A stretch of 64,000 bases of DNA from Prunus persica (GCF_000346465.2 NC_034014.1:1974854-2038853), one strand, 5' to 3'; positions 45,741-59,567 are shown, counted from the stretch's first letter. A program made the numbers and translations. The notes: generated by a model not told the origin, from the sequence alone.

Positions 45741-47578
45741 TTGTCTCCAACAGCTTTCGAATTTTCAAATCTCCTCTCTCTAACACTGTAGACTCTCTCT
45801 AACCGTTTCTATTGTCCAAGAAAAACAAAACCCATTTCTATTTCAAACCCAAAGATTGGTTCTTCTTTCCTCTTTTTTCTCTTTCAAAGTTTCTTTCTTT
45901 TTTTCTTTATTGTTCCGCGAAAACACCTTCTCTGCCGAGAAAGTTTGAATTTTTCTTGCGATTATCGCCTGGTCCTGAGCTTTTCTTGGTGGGTTTTGGT
46001 TCTTGGGTCGGGAACTTTACAGGGTTTTGGCTTTTGAATAAGATGAAGATCGGTGAAGATGGTCACAGTTCGTCGTTATGTGCATGATCGCACTGGCGCG
46101 TTGGCTTCGAGCTCTGGTGATTTCTAGGGTTTGTGGTGCATAGATTTGTGTGGCTTTGATTAGGGTTTCTGGGTAAGCAACTGTCACCTCTTTTCTTGAT
46201 TCTTTGCCGCTTTTCAAGTTGCTCTTTTTCAGCTTTGTTTGATGGCATTATTGTTTGATTCTTCACTGAATAATTGTAAAGAAATCTATGAGTTTTTATT
46301 TATCATTTGGTACCTTTTAAATTTGTTTTTTTAGTTACAAGAGAGCGTTTTTTACTTGAATTTTTAAGGACTATTTCATTATTAGAAATGACGAGTTGTT
46401 AAGTATCTGGGCCCATTTCTTGAAGGATTGGTTGTCATAAAAGGTATAGATGTATCATGATTAAAGTCGTTTGCTGAATATGTATGAATTTAGTTCTAAA
46501 TCATTGAACCAGTTGTGGTGAACCGTCGCCAAGGCTTGTTAGACTGTACAATGAAAATTGAATTCTCTCTCTCTTTCTTTTCATTGGTTTCCGTTGTTTA
46601 TTCATTTTCAGAACTCTGGGAAGTAGTTTTGGAAAAATGTCTAGGGCCTGTTAAATGATCGTGTCAAAATTTAATTGCCCCATTTTAATATCTATAGAAT
46701 TTCGTATGTGTATACAATGTCTGTAATGAAACGACAACGATGGTGCGTCAATGGGAAAATTGGATTTGTGGCCTTTTTTGAGATTATAGACAAAAAGGGT
46801 GGGTTTCACCCATAGTGTGGACTGTCTTATAACTGGTGTTGGTGGGTTTTTCATGTTAACTAATTGGCTATGCCACCGTTAACCTTTTTACAAATCTTCT
46901 GAATATGACAGAACATTAATGTGGTGCTTGATGCACTTGAGACCTTATGAGATGGATTTTGTAGGATTCTTTTATTTATGAGGTGATGAGAAGTGGTGGG
47001 ACTTTTGGGTGGTGGAACTGGGTGTATTGTGAAGAAGAGCAGTCTCAAGTTAAGGGTTATGGGTGTGAAAGACTGACTTTTCTTCCCCTTGCTTGAGTGT
47101 GAATGTGTTGTATCAAAAGGCTTCTGTAGAATTGAGTCATATTTCATACTGGTGCCATAATGAAGGCCAAGTTTTAAATTGATATGTTGCAGCATTCCCG
47201 TTCGGTATTACATAGCTGCAAGAGGTTTGAGAAGGCCTCAGTTAATGAAACTTGGACTCTGCATGGGTTATTAGTATCAACCCTTGCCTTAGATTGAGAG
47301 TTTCTTTAAAATTTCATAGCTCCTCTTGGGAATTTGAGGCCGTTTCTTATGTTAATCTGTTTTTTGACCCTTGTAATCATGTCTTATGAGGCCGTATGCC
47401 TTGCCTTTACTGTTTGTATGAAAACTAATGAGCATTTTGTTGAATTACATGTTAAGTTGCTAGACATGTGGGGTTGGCAGCTTTTTGTAATCCTCATTTC
47501 TCCTTTCCCTAACATCATTTTGTAAAAATATGTTTTCCATTTTCAGCGAGTAGTTGAAGTAGAAAAAAACAGAGCAGT
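45741..47578 (+). other. WEB gene 5' UTR and leader intron
   Basis: A pyrimidine-rich leader (about 45770-46172) ends at a GG/GTAAGCAA donor. TTTTCAG at 47540-47546 is a matching acceptor 32 bases upstream of the start codon, so a 1.37-kb intron probably lies in the 5' UTR. Long frames in the leader have no protein signature. Confidence 0.55.
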
Positions 47579-50126
47579 ATGGTTGCAAAAGACCGCCAAA
47601 GTGCTACAAGCTCTCCTAGTCCTAAAGTGGAGGTGGGAGAGATCGACACAAGGGCACCTTTCCAATCTGTTAAAGATGCTGTTACACTATTTGGAGAAGG
47701 CGCATTCTCTGGGGAAAAACCTGCCATTAAGAAGACAAAACCTCATTCAGCAGAGGTATTTCTGATTCCTTACTCTTTAATTTAGGAAGCCCGCGTCTAT
47801 ATCTATATTTGACAATTGGAAAGTATATTTTGCTTCACTTCTTGGTTAATTTTATTTGTTTTCCACAAGTTATTGGGAAGCTGATGGTAGTAAACATACA
47901 TTTTCTCTGCGTTTAAAATTCAAATAAGCTAGAGATCTTTTTTAACCAGAAAAAAAAAAAGAGCTTATTGTTTGAAACGGTTAGCAAAGGTTATTCTGTA
48001 GCAATTTTTTTGGGTACGTCATAGATGGTTTGCATGTTCTGTAATTTCAATGCATGTACTGAAGTTGACCTTCCAAATTGTGTGAACCCAATATTTCGAC
48101 CTTCCATTTATTTAGTTTAGAAGCTACTTCTAGAAGGAAGTTGTATATTTGTAGCTATGGATGTGAATGATTATCTCACTCATGTAATCTTCCATTCAAT
48201 CTCTGATTAATTGGAACTCTTCATCATTGTGAGGTTATTAACTACCACAGAAATTCTACTCATTATAATGCAACAACTGTTTGGTCAATGCATGCTCTTC
48301 TAATATCCTGTTTTTTTTTTTTGTGTGATGTTTCAATGCAGAGAGTACTAGCCAACGAGACGCAGCTTCACCTGGCCCAGAAAGAATTGAACAAGTTGAA
48401 GGAACAACTGAAGAATGCTGAAACTACGAAAACCCAAGCACTTGTGGAGCTTGAAAAGGCTAAGGAAACTCTTGAGGATCTGACAAATAAGGTGACTTCC
48501 CTCAGTGAATCTAAGGAATCTGCAATAAAGGCAACAGAAGCTGCAAAAAGTCAGGCAAAGCAACTTGAAGAAGCAAACTCTGGCAACCTTGCTGGAACTG
48601 ATGGTGCTTGGAAACAAGACTTGGAAACAGCAAGAGCACAGTATGTGAATGTGATTACTGAACTTAATGCTGCAAAGCAGGAGTTACAGAAAATCCGTCA
48701 GGACTGTGATGCATCCTTGCAAGCAAAAGTTACTGCTTTCAAGCAGGCAGCAGAAGCTGAAGATGCAGCCAAAGAAAATGCGGAGAGGGTTACTGAGCTC
48801 TCCAAGGAAATTTCAGCTGTGCAGGAATCAATTGGGCAAGTGAAACTTGCATCTTTGGAAGCCCAGCAGGAGCAAGCGAAGATATTTGCTGAAAAGGATG
48901 TCCTGAGGCAGTCGTATAAAGCTACCTTGGAAGAGTCAACAAAAAAATTGCTTTCTCTGAGAAAAGAGTTTGATCCAGAACTCTCTAGAAATCTTGAAGC
49001 ACAACTTTCTGAAACGTTGAATGAAGTTGGGGCTCTGCAAAAGCAAATGGAGAATGCAAAAGCTTCCGATTTAGATTCTGTGAGAATTGTCACTTTGGAG
49101 CTGGATGATGCTAAGGAATCACTGCATAAAGTAGCAGAAGAGGAAAGCAGTCTCAGAAGCTTAGTTGAAGCACTTAAGTTGGAACTTGAGAATGTGAAAA
49201 AAGAGCATGCTGAACTGAAGGAGAAGGAAGCGGAAACAGAATCGCTTGCTGGGAATTTACATGTGAAACTGCGGAAAACCAAGTCTGAGCTTGAAGCATG
49301 CCTAGCAGAAGAGTCTCAAGCAAGAGGTGCTTCCAATGAAATGATAGCTACACTAAACCAGCTATCCTTGGAAACTGAAAATGCAAGGCGGGAAGCAGAA
49401 GAGATGAAGATTAAAGCAGAGGAGTTGAGGAAGGACGCGGAAACAACCAAAATTGCAGTAAAAGAAGCGGAGAAGAAGCTGAGACTTGCTTTGGAAGAAG
49501 CTGAAGAGGCTAAAGCTGCTGAAGAAAGAGCCCTTGAACAGATTAGAGTTCTATCAGAGAGAACTAACGCTGCTCGAGCATCAACTTCTGAGTCTGGTGC
49601 CAAGATCACTATATCAAAGGAAGAGTTTGAATCTTTGAGCCGAAAGGTTGAGGAGTCTGATACATTAGCAGAAATGAAAGTGGCTGCTGCCATGGCCCAG
49701 GTGGAAGCTGTGAAGGCTAGTGAAAATGAGGCCTTGAAGAGGTTAGAGGCAACCCAGAAGGAAATTGAGGATATGAAGGCTGCAACTGAGGAGGCCAAAA
49801 AGAGGGCAGAAATGGCTGAAGCAGCCAAGAAGGCAGTGGAAGGAGAGCTCCGAAGGTGGCGAGAACGGGAGCAAAAGAAAGCAGCTGAAGCTGCATCACG
49901 GATATTGGCGGAAACAGAGATGTCAGTGGAATCATCCCCACGCCATTACAGGATTCAAAAGCAGAACCCTCAAATGAAAATTATTGAGGCCCGGAAGTTG
50001 GACAAAGAGAAGACGTCTGTTTCGAAAAAAACACTTCTGCCTAATCTGAGTGGCATGTTCAATAGAAAAAAGAGCCAGGTCGACGGCGGTTCCCCTTCTT
50101 ATCTCCCTGGTGAGAACCCCCTTTGA
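47579..50126 (+). CDS. TREPH1: WEB-family coiled-coil protein, TREPH1-like, two exons
   Basis: Exons 47579-47755 and 48342-50126 give 653 residues. The N terminus carries the family box EIDTRAPFQSVKDAVTLFGE. From about residue 60 to 560 the protein is almost continuous heptad coiled coil, rich in Glu, Lys and Ala (DUF827/WEB domain). The tail is basic and Ser-rich (SVESSPRHYRI; KKTLLPNLSGMFNRKKSQ), a likely phosphorylation region. WEB1 and PMI2 relatives help chloroplast photorelocation. The closest relative from memory is At5g55860, about 649 residues, known as TREPH1, a touch-regulated phosphoprotein. The protein should be cytosolic and form filaments or complexes. Both junctions are in phase; the second exon is 91 percent of the CDS. 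Confidence 0.92.
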
Positions 50127-51086
50127 TGTTTGTATTCTTCCCAGACCTTTGTGGAACTATGAATGCTGAAGACATGAACGAGTTCGGTTGTGTCGGCCTT
50201 TTGTGAAAATTCTATGATCCTAGTCTATTGTGGAGGGAAAAAAAAGAGAGGATTGTCAAATTAATGAGCTTGGATGTAACTCCAGGGAGAGTGTGATTTT
50301 GTATATTGGACAAACAATTCTTGGATTATCTGTTGAAGATTTGCTGTAGAAATCAAGTGTCGACTTCTTTAAGCCTTTTGCTTCCATCATATTCTTTTTG
50401 GTTGCAGCAGGTACCACCACCCCATTTATCATTTTAATCCACTCTTACATCAAAACCATGGTTCTTACATAACTTGCTCAGGCCAAAGATTAAAGTTCAA
50501 GTTGATTGTACACCTAAACATCTGCTGATTATACACTTCTGTTTAGTGTTTTATTTATTCAAATCTGAATCTGGGTTTGTAAGATTTTTGTTTTTATTGT
50601 AAAAACTTAAAAGATTTTGAATACGGACAAGATGAGCAGGCGTGGCCTCTTCTAAGTACACAAGTCTATATACATACTTGTATTTATTATATTAACCAAC
50701 TTGCATATGGAGTAAGGCCAGTTGGTTAGAATAGCTCGTTCCCTTGCATCTGAGATCGATTTTACTTCTCGTTCTCTTTCATTCGACATTCATCTCTTAT
50801 ATTTGAATTTGATCTCTCTTTCATTTCATTTGTATCTGAGAATTAGATCTCTTTCACCGTAATTTAAAATAATTTAGAGTAATTTAAATTACTATGGTTA
50901 GAAATAGAAAGATATCACCAACAAAAAAGACATACCGCACCGCAAAGGGACTCCAATAATAAATGCACGTGTCGTAATTTGCCATTCGGTGACCCAAGTC
51001 TCACTGAGAGCCCATCCCACTCGCCACTTCCCATACCACTGGAACTTTTGCAGCCCCTGAAAAATTCAAGCTCAGTACCAACAGCC
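50127..51086. other. WEB 3' flank and promoter of the sucrase-like gene
   Basis: The 3' UTR of the WEB gene lies in the first 300 bases or so. Near 50714-50731 AGGCCAGTTGGTTAGAA resembles a polymerase III A box, followed by TTTCATT-rich repeats up to 50900, so a decayed SINE is possible. No gene seen. Confidence 0.45.
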
Positions 51087-54000
51087 ATGGCCAGCGCCAG
51101 AGACAGAGACGACTCACTCACATTCACAAACCCATCAACGTCTTCCTCGCCAATCATCATCTCTGACCCATTTGACAGCTTTCTCTCCGACCCAAATTCC
51201 CACATCGGCAGCGCCTCTGGGAGCTTCCAGAACGAGGGTTTACTTGCTGATACTAGCAGCGATGCCGAGTTTGGGTTCTCACGCCCTGAGTTTCGGACGA
51301 GCCAACTCGCCGGGACTGTCGAGTTTTACCAGCGCCACGTGTTTTTGTGCTACAAGAACCCCCAGGTTTGGCCGCCCAGAATTGAGGCCGCCGAGTTTGA
51401 TCGATTGCCAAGGTTGCTCTATGCCGCAGTAATGGCTAGGAGGGGTGATATGAAGAAAGAGGTATGCTTATTTTGGTTTCTGTTTTGATGGCGGTTGGTG
51501 TTTGATTTAGTGAATCTAAGTGGGTTGCTTGCTTTTTAGGACTGAATTATAGGAGGTGTGTTTGATATTTGGTGGTCTTTTTTCTTTTTTGTGGTTGATC
51601 TCAAATTCAGTCGGTTGAAATGGGTTTTATTTGCTTTGTGGATTGCTTGTTTTTAGAGGGTTATTTCCAGGTGTGTGATTTACTGTGTTGTATATACATT
51701 TTGATCAATCGAGTGGATTGCATATGTTTTTGAATTGTGTAGTTTGGTGCTTTTGTGCTTTCAGGTTTAATGCGGATTGCTTCTGAATGTGGTGAATTAA
51801 AATGGATCTTCGCTGTTTGTTAGATTGCTTGTATTCTAAGACTGATTTGGAAGCATGTGATTTGGTATCTATTAGCTTGAACATGAAGGGGGTACCTTTT
51901 GTATTTTTAGTGGGGTTTTGGTTTGGGTGTCCTTTTGGAGTAACTTTAGAGTCTGCTTGCGTGGAATTTTCAGAATTCTAGAGTGGGTATTGTTAGAGTT
52001 TAGATATGGATAAATTTGAGGTTGATGAATGAAGTATTTGGGTTCTTGAACAACGGTTTTTTGAGGTTCAATGATCTGTATTTTCTTTTTTACCTTTTTT
52101 TAATAGTAAGGAGTGATTATTGTGAAGAATCTTTTTGGTCTTTGGTGTTTACTTGTGGTTTTAGAATGTAGTTGAAGGAGAGGGAATAAGGTGAACAGTA
52201 TCATTTTGGAAATAAGTTCAAAAGATTAAGCCCCAGGCATCTTACAAGATAATATAGGAAGTTGGTATGTAACAAAACTTTATCAGATACACACCAACAA
52301 AGTGTCTCAAACATGGTATAGAATGATCTGACCTATAACATGATAGTTTTTCATTTCTCTTCTGTGTTTACTTCTATGTGACAATCATCTTTGCATTTGA
52401 TGATTATGGGATCGGTGTGGTGGGAATTGTTTTCCACTAGACTGCCATTCTCTACGAATTTTGTTTCTTAATGAATGGAATGAAATGAAAACAAGTAGTA
52501 GATAAGTTGCGTAGCCAGATGAATGAATGATGTGATGTTGTTATGGTGTAATCGTATGCGGTTGTTTACTGACCATTGCTGACAGTTGGATTTACTAGCT
52601 GCACATTCTATGCTGCTTAAAATAGCATGTCTTAACCAGTTTATTTCTTTCTCTTTTTTTCCATAATTGGATGTATAATTTTGGTTGAGGTTAACAACTC
52701 TTTTTTGTCTCTTTCATCTCTTTCCTCATCTAGACTCGCTTAACAATATGTGAAGGGCATGATGGAACTGAGACATCCAATGGTGATGTATTAATTTTCC
52801 CCGACATGATCCGATACAGGTCATGTACGAGTTCCATTGGAATTCTTTTACATACACTCTTGATCCCCTTCGAAATTTGATACTGAAATAAAATTAGGGA
52901 TAAAATTGCAGGAGATTGACACATTTTGATGTTGATACATTTGTTGAAGAAGTTCTAGTGAAGGATGGTGAATGGCTGCCTGGTACTCCTGAAACTTTGA
53001 AGGGTTCGTATGTTTTTGTATGTTCTCATGGGTCTCGGGATCGCCGTTGTGGAGTCTGTGGACCTCCCCTGATCACTAGATTTAGAGAAGAGATAGAATT
53101 ACATGGTCTTCAAGGTAAAGTGTCTGTTAGCCCATGTTCACACATTGGGGAGCATAAGTATGCAGGAAATGTTATTATATTTGGACCAAATTTCAACAGA
53201 AAAGTCACTGGCCACTGGTAAGGGGAATTGTGTCTGTTAATTCATTTACTTTTATTTCTCTTTTCTGTTATTATTGTCAGTAGGTATAGCTTTTCACTCT
53301 ATTCAAATTCTATTACTTGGTTAGTGATATTTGAGTTAGCTGATCATTTTATTTCTGATAGGTATGGATATGTTGCTCCAGAAGATGTACCTGTATTGCT
53401 TGAGCAGCATATCGGGAAAGGAGAAATTTTGGACTGGCTATGGAGGTAATCCTTTTACATCTTCAATTCTTTCTCATAATTCATAGGCTGGCTTTTGAAG
53501 CAGTTTTCTCATGATTCTGAATCAGATTATCTCTGTGCTGGCTCTATTGTTGTAACCATGTTTAGTTGTACAATTTGATCTTAGAGGAAGCTCCTCTTTG
53601 GCACCTAAATCAGAGTGGTTGGCTGTGCAAATTTATTCTGATTAGAACAAGAAGAAATTGAAAAATAAAGAGAAAATAGTTTGTTCAACATGTGTAAAAT
53701 TAGTAGCTGCAAATCTACTGAAGTGGTCACTCTTCTTGTTTGAGTTTTTGTGTTCCTCTTGTATGCATGCATTATGGAATTAGGTAGTGATGGAATACAT
53801 GGTCTGGTTTCAGGGGTCAGATGGGTTTATCAGAAGAACAGCAGAAGAAATCTCAAGAACTAAGGCTCCATCTTAATGGCGAGACAAATGTGGGAAAAAG
53901 CGCTACAGAGTTGACACAACCAAAGGAAAGGGAAATGAATACTAGTGTATGTAGATCTCAAGTTGAGATTGGCGGATGTTGCCAGGAAAATAGAAACTCT

Positions 54001-54270
54001 TCTTGCTGCCAGAATGCTGTGTTCATAGAAAAGTTAAACAGTCCTGATTTGAATGAGATGGCAGCAAAGGAGACGACTGACAAGAAAAAAAGCAGCAGGA
54101 ATCTACTTTCAGGGATCAATAGCGGAAAAGGGGCCTCCACGCGCAAGGTTTGTGCTATGCCGACTTGGTTTCAGAGCTGGGAGCGTGAAGATACATATGC
54201 AGCTTTTGCTGTTGTTTGTGCTGCTGTGTCAGTTGGCATTGCTTACAGCTGCTACAAACAGTTGAGATGA
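51087..54270 (+). CDS. Sucrase/ferredoxin-like family protein, five exons
   Basis: Exons 51087-51461, 52734-52819, 52912-53217, 53362-53445 and 53814-54270 give 435 residues. The first ATG in frame is at 51087. The centre is a thioredoxin-like ferredoxin domain with conserved Cys and His in CSHGSRDRRCGVCGP and SPCSHIGEHKYAGN, which would hold a [2Fe-2S] cluster. YGYVAPEDVP and ILDWLWRGQMG follow as in the Suc_Fer-like family. The C-terminal third is Ser/Lys-rich and ends in one hydrophobic span (YAAFAVVCAAVSVGIAY) plus a short basic tail, suggesting a tail-anchored membrane protein. It resembles Arabidopsis At4g26620. The name is historical; sucrase activity is not expected. The molecular role is unknown. 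Confidence 0.92.
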
Positions 54271-55522
54271 AAACTTGAATCCAATCTTTGTGTTGTTTGA
54301 TCATAGTACAGGCTAGAGTGTCAACCCCTCTCAAGATTTTATGAGAAGTTGATTCTAGATCTAATTGGTAGGCACCTGCGGAAAGGTCTGTAATGTGCTT
54401 ATAGAAGAAGGGAAAGGGTTTGGGCTACGTTTGTGGATGTGTAAGAACGCTGGTGGGGGATACTTGAGTTGTGTTTTTCTTCTTTGTTTTGGGATATAAT
54501 TTGTACTTGTGCATATATATATCAATGTGTTACCGAATTCCTGTGTTTATATTGACACAATCTTCAGTATGGTATGTTGGATATTCATCAATCTAACAGG
54601 AAGCAGGCTGTTTCAGTATTTTCTTGTAACGTTGGAATGGAAGGAATGTTATTCGGAAAACAAATTTACAAATGCCTTTTTTCATGCTGAAGTCACTGAA
54701 AAAAGGCATTTGTAATAATGATAATGCAAGTATATTCGTACCACTCTATAATTTCTCCGAACCATAATAATTCAAGATGCTTACGCATATTATGCGATAA
54801 TAGGAATCTTGGGATCCTCTTTGTAATTTATTTCTGTTATATATAAAAAATCATGCAAGATACCAGTGATCAATCTGATGAGCAGTAAATCTTAGCAAAC
54901 CTTTAAACCCGTCAAGGGGCTTCTATCCATAAGTTTAGGCATACAATAAAAAACATTCTAAGGTTTCCACTGTCTAGTCCCGTGCATTAGACAAATTAGG
55001 TCTACACCAACACACCCTAGTAGTCCCCTGTAATCTTATTAGATCAATTTATAATACAATTATTATAATTATTAATATTAATTAAGTAAAATTGTTGCTT
55101 CAAATAAATTAGTATTAAAAAAAACTGTGTTATACGAGATATAGGAAACATATATATAGGCCATTTAGGCCATGGATTAAAAAAAACAACTAAGTCACTT
55201 ATTGTAGGAAACATATATGCAGGCCATTTAGTGACTTATTGTAGTCACTTCAATGATAGGGGTGATTGTCGGCTAAGTCCTGATATCTATGAAACCTCCT
55301 CTAACATGCTAAAACTCATGCTCGCTACAAAGACTCGATTCCACGGTGGTATTTTTAAACGTACACCAGATTACATTGTCCTAAAAAATCTGCATCGAGC
55401 TGATGCAAGCATACACTTATACATAGAGTTAATTTGATAACAACATTCCTGCCTCATAGCAAAGGAAGTGTTAGGTACAATGTAATGTAGGCTATAGATG
55501 CTAATAACTACAATTAAAAATT
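54271..55522. other. Convergent 3' flanks of the sucrase-like and Sec14 genes
   Basis: Holds a long perfect hairpin (54666-54715). It also holds repeated phrases with GGAAACATATAT and AGGCCATTTA near 55147-55168 and 55208-55230. No gene is supported. Confidence 0.5.
54666..54715. repeat. Perfect 19-bp inverted repeat with 12-base loop
   Basis: TTACAAATGCCTTTTTTCA pairs fully with TGAAAAAAGGCATTTGTAA around the loop at 54685-54696. It lies about 400 bases past the sucrase-like stop codon. It could shape the 3' end of that transcript or be a small decayed transposon; neither is shown. Confidence 0.85.
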
Positions 55523-58500
55523 TCAAGCAGCGTTGACTCTTAGGCCATTTAGTGACTTGGTGAGCCCATTTTGATTTCCAAACTTGTGGAACTCAGTTTC
55601 TATGGTCTTTGCAATCTCTGCACCTTCGTGGTCTGTCTCGGGGAAATTAACATGGAAGGATCCCTGCTTGAGTGGTGCAACAGACTCTCTAAGGACAGCT
55701 TGTTGCTTGACAAAATTGTAGAGCTCTTGATGGAAAGGATGGTCGAAGGAGAAACAATTGTTAGTATGTCCATTCTCCGAATGCCGAGATGACCCAGAGC
55801 CCTCTTTTCTACAAAAATGTGGGAGGGATGCATAATCCATGATCTGCATGCACATTTTCAGGTCAAGTTGTCACCACCAAAGAAATGGAACAAACCACAG
55901 ATGAACAGATGCAGCTGGAAAAGAACAAGAAATGTTTTGGTCCTTTTGGAGCATAACCATCAGCCATGAACGAGACAGCACATAGTTTAACCTATGGTTG
56001 AAGGGAAGTAGATAACTTTGCAAAGATTACGGAGGTAGAAGACAACACCACAAGAAGTTGAAATCTAGAAGTAGAAATAAAGGAATAGGAAGTCTATGGT
56101 GAGATTTGAATCAAAGAACATGCTTACTTTCAGTAACTCATCTCTCCCACAGCCTTGAAGAACTTGGATTTTCCTCCTCGTCCTTTCTTGCAAAAGAGGC
56201 TTGACCACCTGTCAAGAGTTTTACACAAGGACTTTGTCTCAAGATGGAATACCCACACCAACACATCATCCTTTTCTTTATTTTTCCTATGTATTATTTC
56301 AAAATGAGAGTTGTTAAGACGCACAAACCTTCCAACATGCTGAAAATATGTACGGGACATTGACAACATAGTATGTATCTGTCTTCTCTGGATAGTTTAA
56401 GTCATCTATTGTAGAGATAACAGTCAAAAGCTGCATCAACAGATAATACAATGTCAATCTTGTGTGCAATATGGATGATTTTTGAAAAGTGGGTAAAAGG
56501 TAAAATAAAAAAGAAAACAATAATCTAAACCCGTAAGACACAACCACACTCATCAGAGTATTTGTCATGCAAAGAGGATTTTGTCCGGTCAGAGAACAAT
56601 AGAGGCTCCTGCTATACTAAGGGATACCTTTATCTGGTTAAGTGCTGAGAGCCTTAAACCAGTCATATCCAAAACCTTCACACATGTTCCAATATATTGT
56701 CCATACTTCTTTGTTGCGGAAGGCTACAACAAAAGGAAAAAAAAATCAGGCTACGGATATATTTTACCTGTTAAGAGGATGAAATTAAACATTCTCAAGT
56801 ACTCACTAAAACAACACGATCTCTGTATTCATTCATTTGGATGTGTGATTGGACATAGTAATTTACCTACAAAGACAGAGAACCAAACAAGTAAATATCA
56901 CCGAAAGAATAATAATATTACAAAAGGACATACAAAACGCAACTAGCTTTATTTTTTAAGGAAAAGTACAAGGATACATATAGCTCATACTTTAGAAAGT
57001 ACATGTCTCTGTGTGTATTCATGTTAAAAACCTATAAAAACATATATTATCAAGTGTACCAATATTCATGAATAAAGTATAATAAACTTCATGTAAAGTC
57101 TCAGTACCAACAAAAAATGAACATTATGCCCATAAATTCATAAACCTGGTGTTCTTTCAGGTCATGCATATTATACATTTCTTATGTGTAAGAAGCGCAT
57201 ATGTGGCCTACCTAATAGCTTAAAGCCCAAGCGCAAAGTTATATTGATGGTTTCCAGAATTGCATATCAAAACCAAAGATACAAAGTTATTGATGCCTAG
57301 GAAGATTAAAGACAGAACAAACTATATTATTCTTACAGAAGCTTTGTCAAATGTGCTGAGCCCCAGACCAACAGCAATGACAGGAAGACCCTGGAATAAA
57401 TTAATAGGACAATGAGATAAAATAATACGTTGGAAATTAAAGATTAAGGACCATGAGGGAGCAAAAGTTAATAAACTTTTGCAGCCAAAAGAAGAAAGAT
57501 TCAAGTGGCCAGCCTTTCTTGTACAAGGTGGCTGTGGCAGGATAATTCTATGTCATAAGCAGGACTACCTCTTTTGAGTAACCTGACAACCCCACAAGCT
57601 GAGAATCTCGCACTGCTCTGTACAAATCAGTAGGGATAATTGGTTTCTGCATATAGCAAATAGATGCTTCGTCACCACACTAAGAATAGTCACTTTTCCA
57701 GCATGGTTCAAGTATCAATGTCTTGATAAATTAAGCCAGAAATGCATGAATCTTATGAAGCAAAATGGAAATTAAAAAACTTCCATAATTTATATGTCTA
57801 ACTTTAATGGACTTTCCCTACCAGCGAATGATAGATTTCTTTGTAATGAATAATTTCCATTCTGCCTTGTTATTCAATCAGTTTGGTATAATACGAATAC
57901 ACTGACCATTTAATGAATAATCATTGGTCATGAATATGAGCTCTTTGAATGCAACTGACAGCAGCATAATTGTCCAAGAAATAATTAATTCATCAAGGCT
58001 TTAATAGTTTTAGGTTTTTAAATGAAATAATTTTAAATGCAACGTTTCACAAAACATATCAGACAGACGGGCATCAAACAGAGAAATCACGTCATTGGTC
58101 AGAAGATACCATGTTTATCTGGTAATTTCTTATTGATAAACTCACCGCCAATATATTGTCAATTTCACTTTGGATCCTCCATTGTAAACAGTCAATCAGC
58201 TGGAACAGTTTAGACATTGTTAGTGAAACATATTAAGCCAAAGATAAACAACAGCTTGAGATTAAAACCTGAAACAATATAACCATTATTAAGTAAGCTT
58301 GATGAATGTAACCATTTTATGGGCTTTTCCAACATTCCCGTCCCTAGCTTTAAGAAAACGCACAAATGTCTCATCTGGATATCCCTGGTGCACATTCTGA
58401 AAATAAAAAGGCACTATTTGAATTTTGAGTTGCATTTCATTTATGTAAATCATCAGAAGAAAAAGGGACACCATTATCCTATTCAATTCGAGAATTCCAA

Positions 58501-59567
58501 GAAAAACAAAAATAATCCTCAAAACCATGCTATATTTTCTCATTACTTTAGCTTGGCCAACGCCATCTCTCTGATTTTCCTTTTGCTTTCTTTTTCTCTA
58601 CCCGTTTTTTCTTTTTTCGGTTAGGATCCTTTGCCTCTCTCTCGGATGCAATAAAAGACATTCTTCAGCTGATTAGTTGAAAAAACTTAGAAAGTACAAG
58701 CCCCACCCCCTTCCTTCCCCAATACGCAAAGAAAGGACTTCGTAATGCATTGTTAAGAATAGAAACAAGTGCATCATTTCCCAATTAGATGCAGTACGGT
58801 TCAGTTAAATTAACATTTCAATCACCCTTATAAAATAAAATAGGTTCGTCAATTCAGAGCATTAACCTGATACTATATGCGCACAAAGATTTTAACTTTA
58901 CTATCCAATACCAAGATCACAGAAAACACTAATACTTTCCTCTCACTAAAAGCAAGATATGAAGTTTCCTCCCCCAAAAATGCAAACAAGATCAAGTTGA
59001 TTAAGTAATAATCAAAAAGATCCAAGTCTTTCCTTCCCTCCTCATAGCAGATGAACTTCCATGGTATTAATCTAATTTCACAAATGGATTTACCCAGCTC
59101 AAAAAAGAAGAAATAACAAAAATGCATGACATCAGAGACTCAGATCAAATCCACAAAACTGATATATAATCTAAGCAGCACGGTTTTTTTCTAGAAAAAA
59201 CTTGAGGTTTCCAAAAGTAAGCTAAATAATTAAACTGTCGTCAGTCGAGTAAAGGATTTTGTGTTCTAATGTTGCAGATCATTAAAGTAACAAAATTTAA
59301 GAACTCCAAAGTCTTCGTTGTTCAATCTTTTTCTCAGCATTCAAACACAAAACAGATCGAGAAAACTTAAAGAGACACTGTCTAACCTCAAATGTATTCT
59401 TCAATGGCTCATCAACTGTAAATTCAAAGAAAACAAAAGGAAAAGAGGAAATATTAGCAAATATAGATCAAATAAGAGGATCAGACATATTTCAAGTGGA
59501 TTTAAAGCTCACCTTCTTCCATTAACAACTGAAACTGCTTGATCGCCTCCTTATTGGCAATACCCAT
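55523..59567 (-). CDS. Sec14-like (CRAL-TRIO) phosphoinositide transfer protein, eleven exons
   Basis: Minus-strand exons 59567-59513, 59415-59387, 58396-58313, 58199-58146, 57646-57569, 57390-57337, 56866-56807, 56723-56628, 56430-56329, 56208-56128 and 55843-55523 give 337 residues. The N-terminal CRAL-TRIO helices contain PDETFVRFLKARDGNVGKAH. The lipid-binding domain follows (GLPVIAVGLGLSTFDKAS; TCVKVLDMTGLRLSAL; TDTYYVVNVPYIFSACWKVV; RRKIQVLQGCGRDELLK), ending in DYASLPHFCRKEG. The last 90 residues are a variable tail without GOLD or nodulin domains. Such proteins move phosphatidylinositol or related lipids between membranes. It looks like Arabidopsis At1g55840, from memory about 325 residues. 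Exon 2 is only 29 nt. All eleven exons join in phase. Confidence 0.93.

Noticed and set aside
45812..46087. 91-codon frame in the WEB leader
   Set aside because: Phe/Leu-rich translation of a pyrimidine-rich 5' UTR that ends at a clear splice donor.
48698..49828. Long minus-strand frames of 194 and 170 codons
   Set aside because: They are antisense shadows of the WEB coiled-coil exon, whose Glu/Lys/Ala codons leave the opposite strand open.
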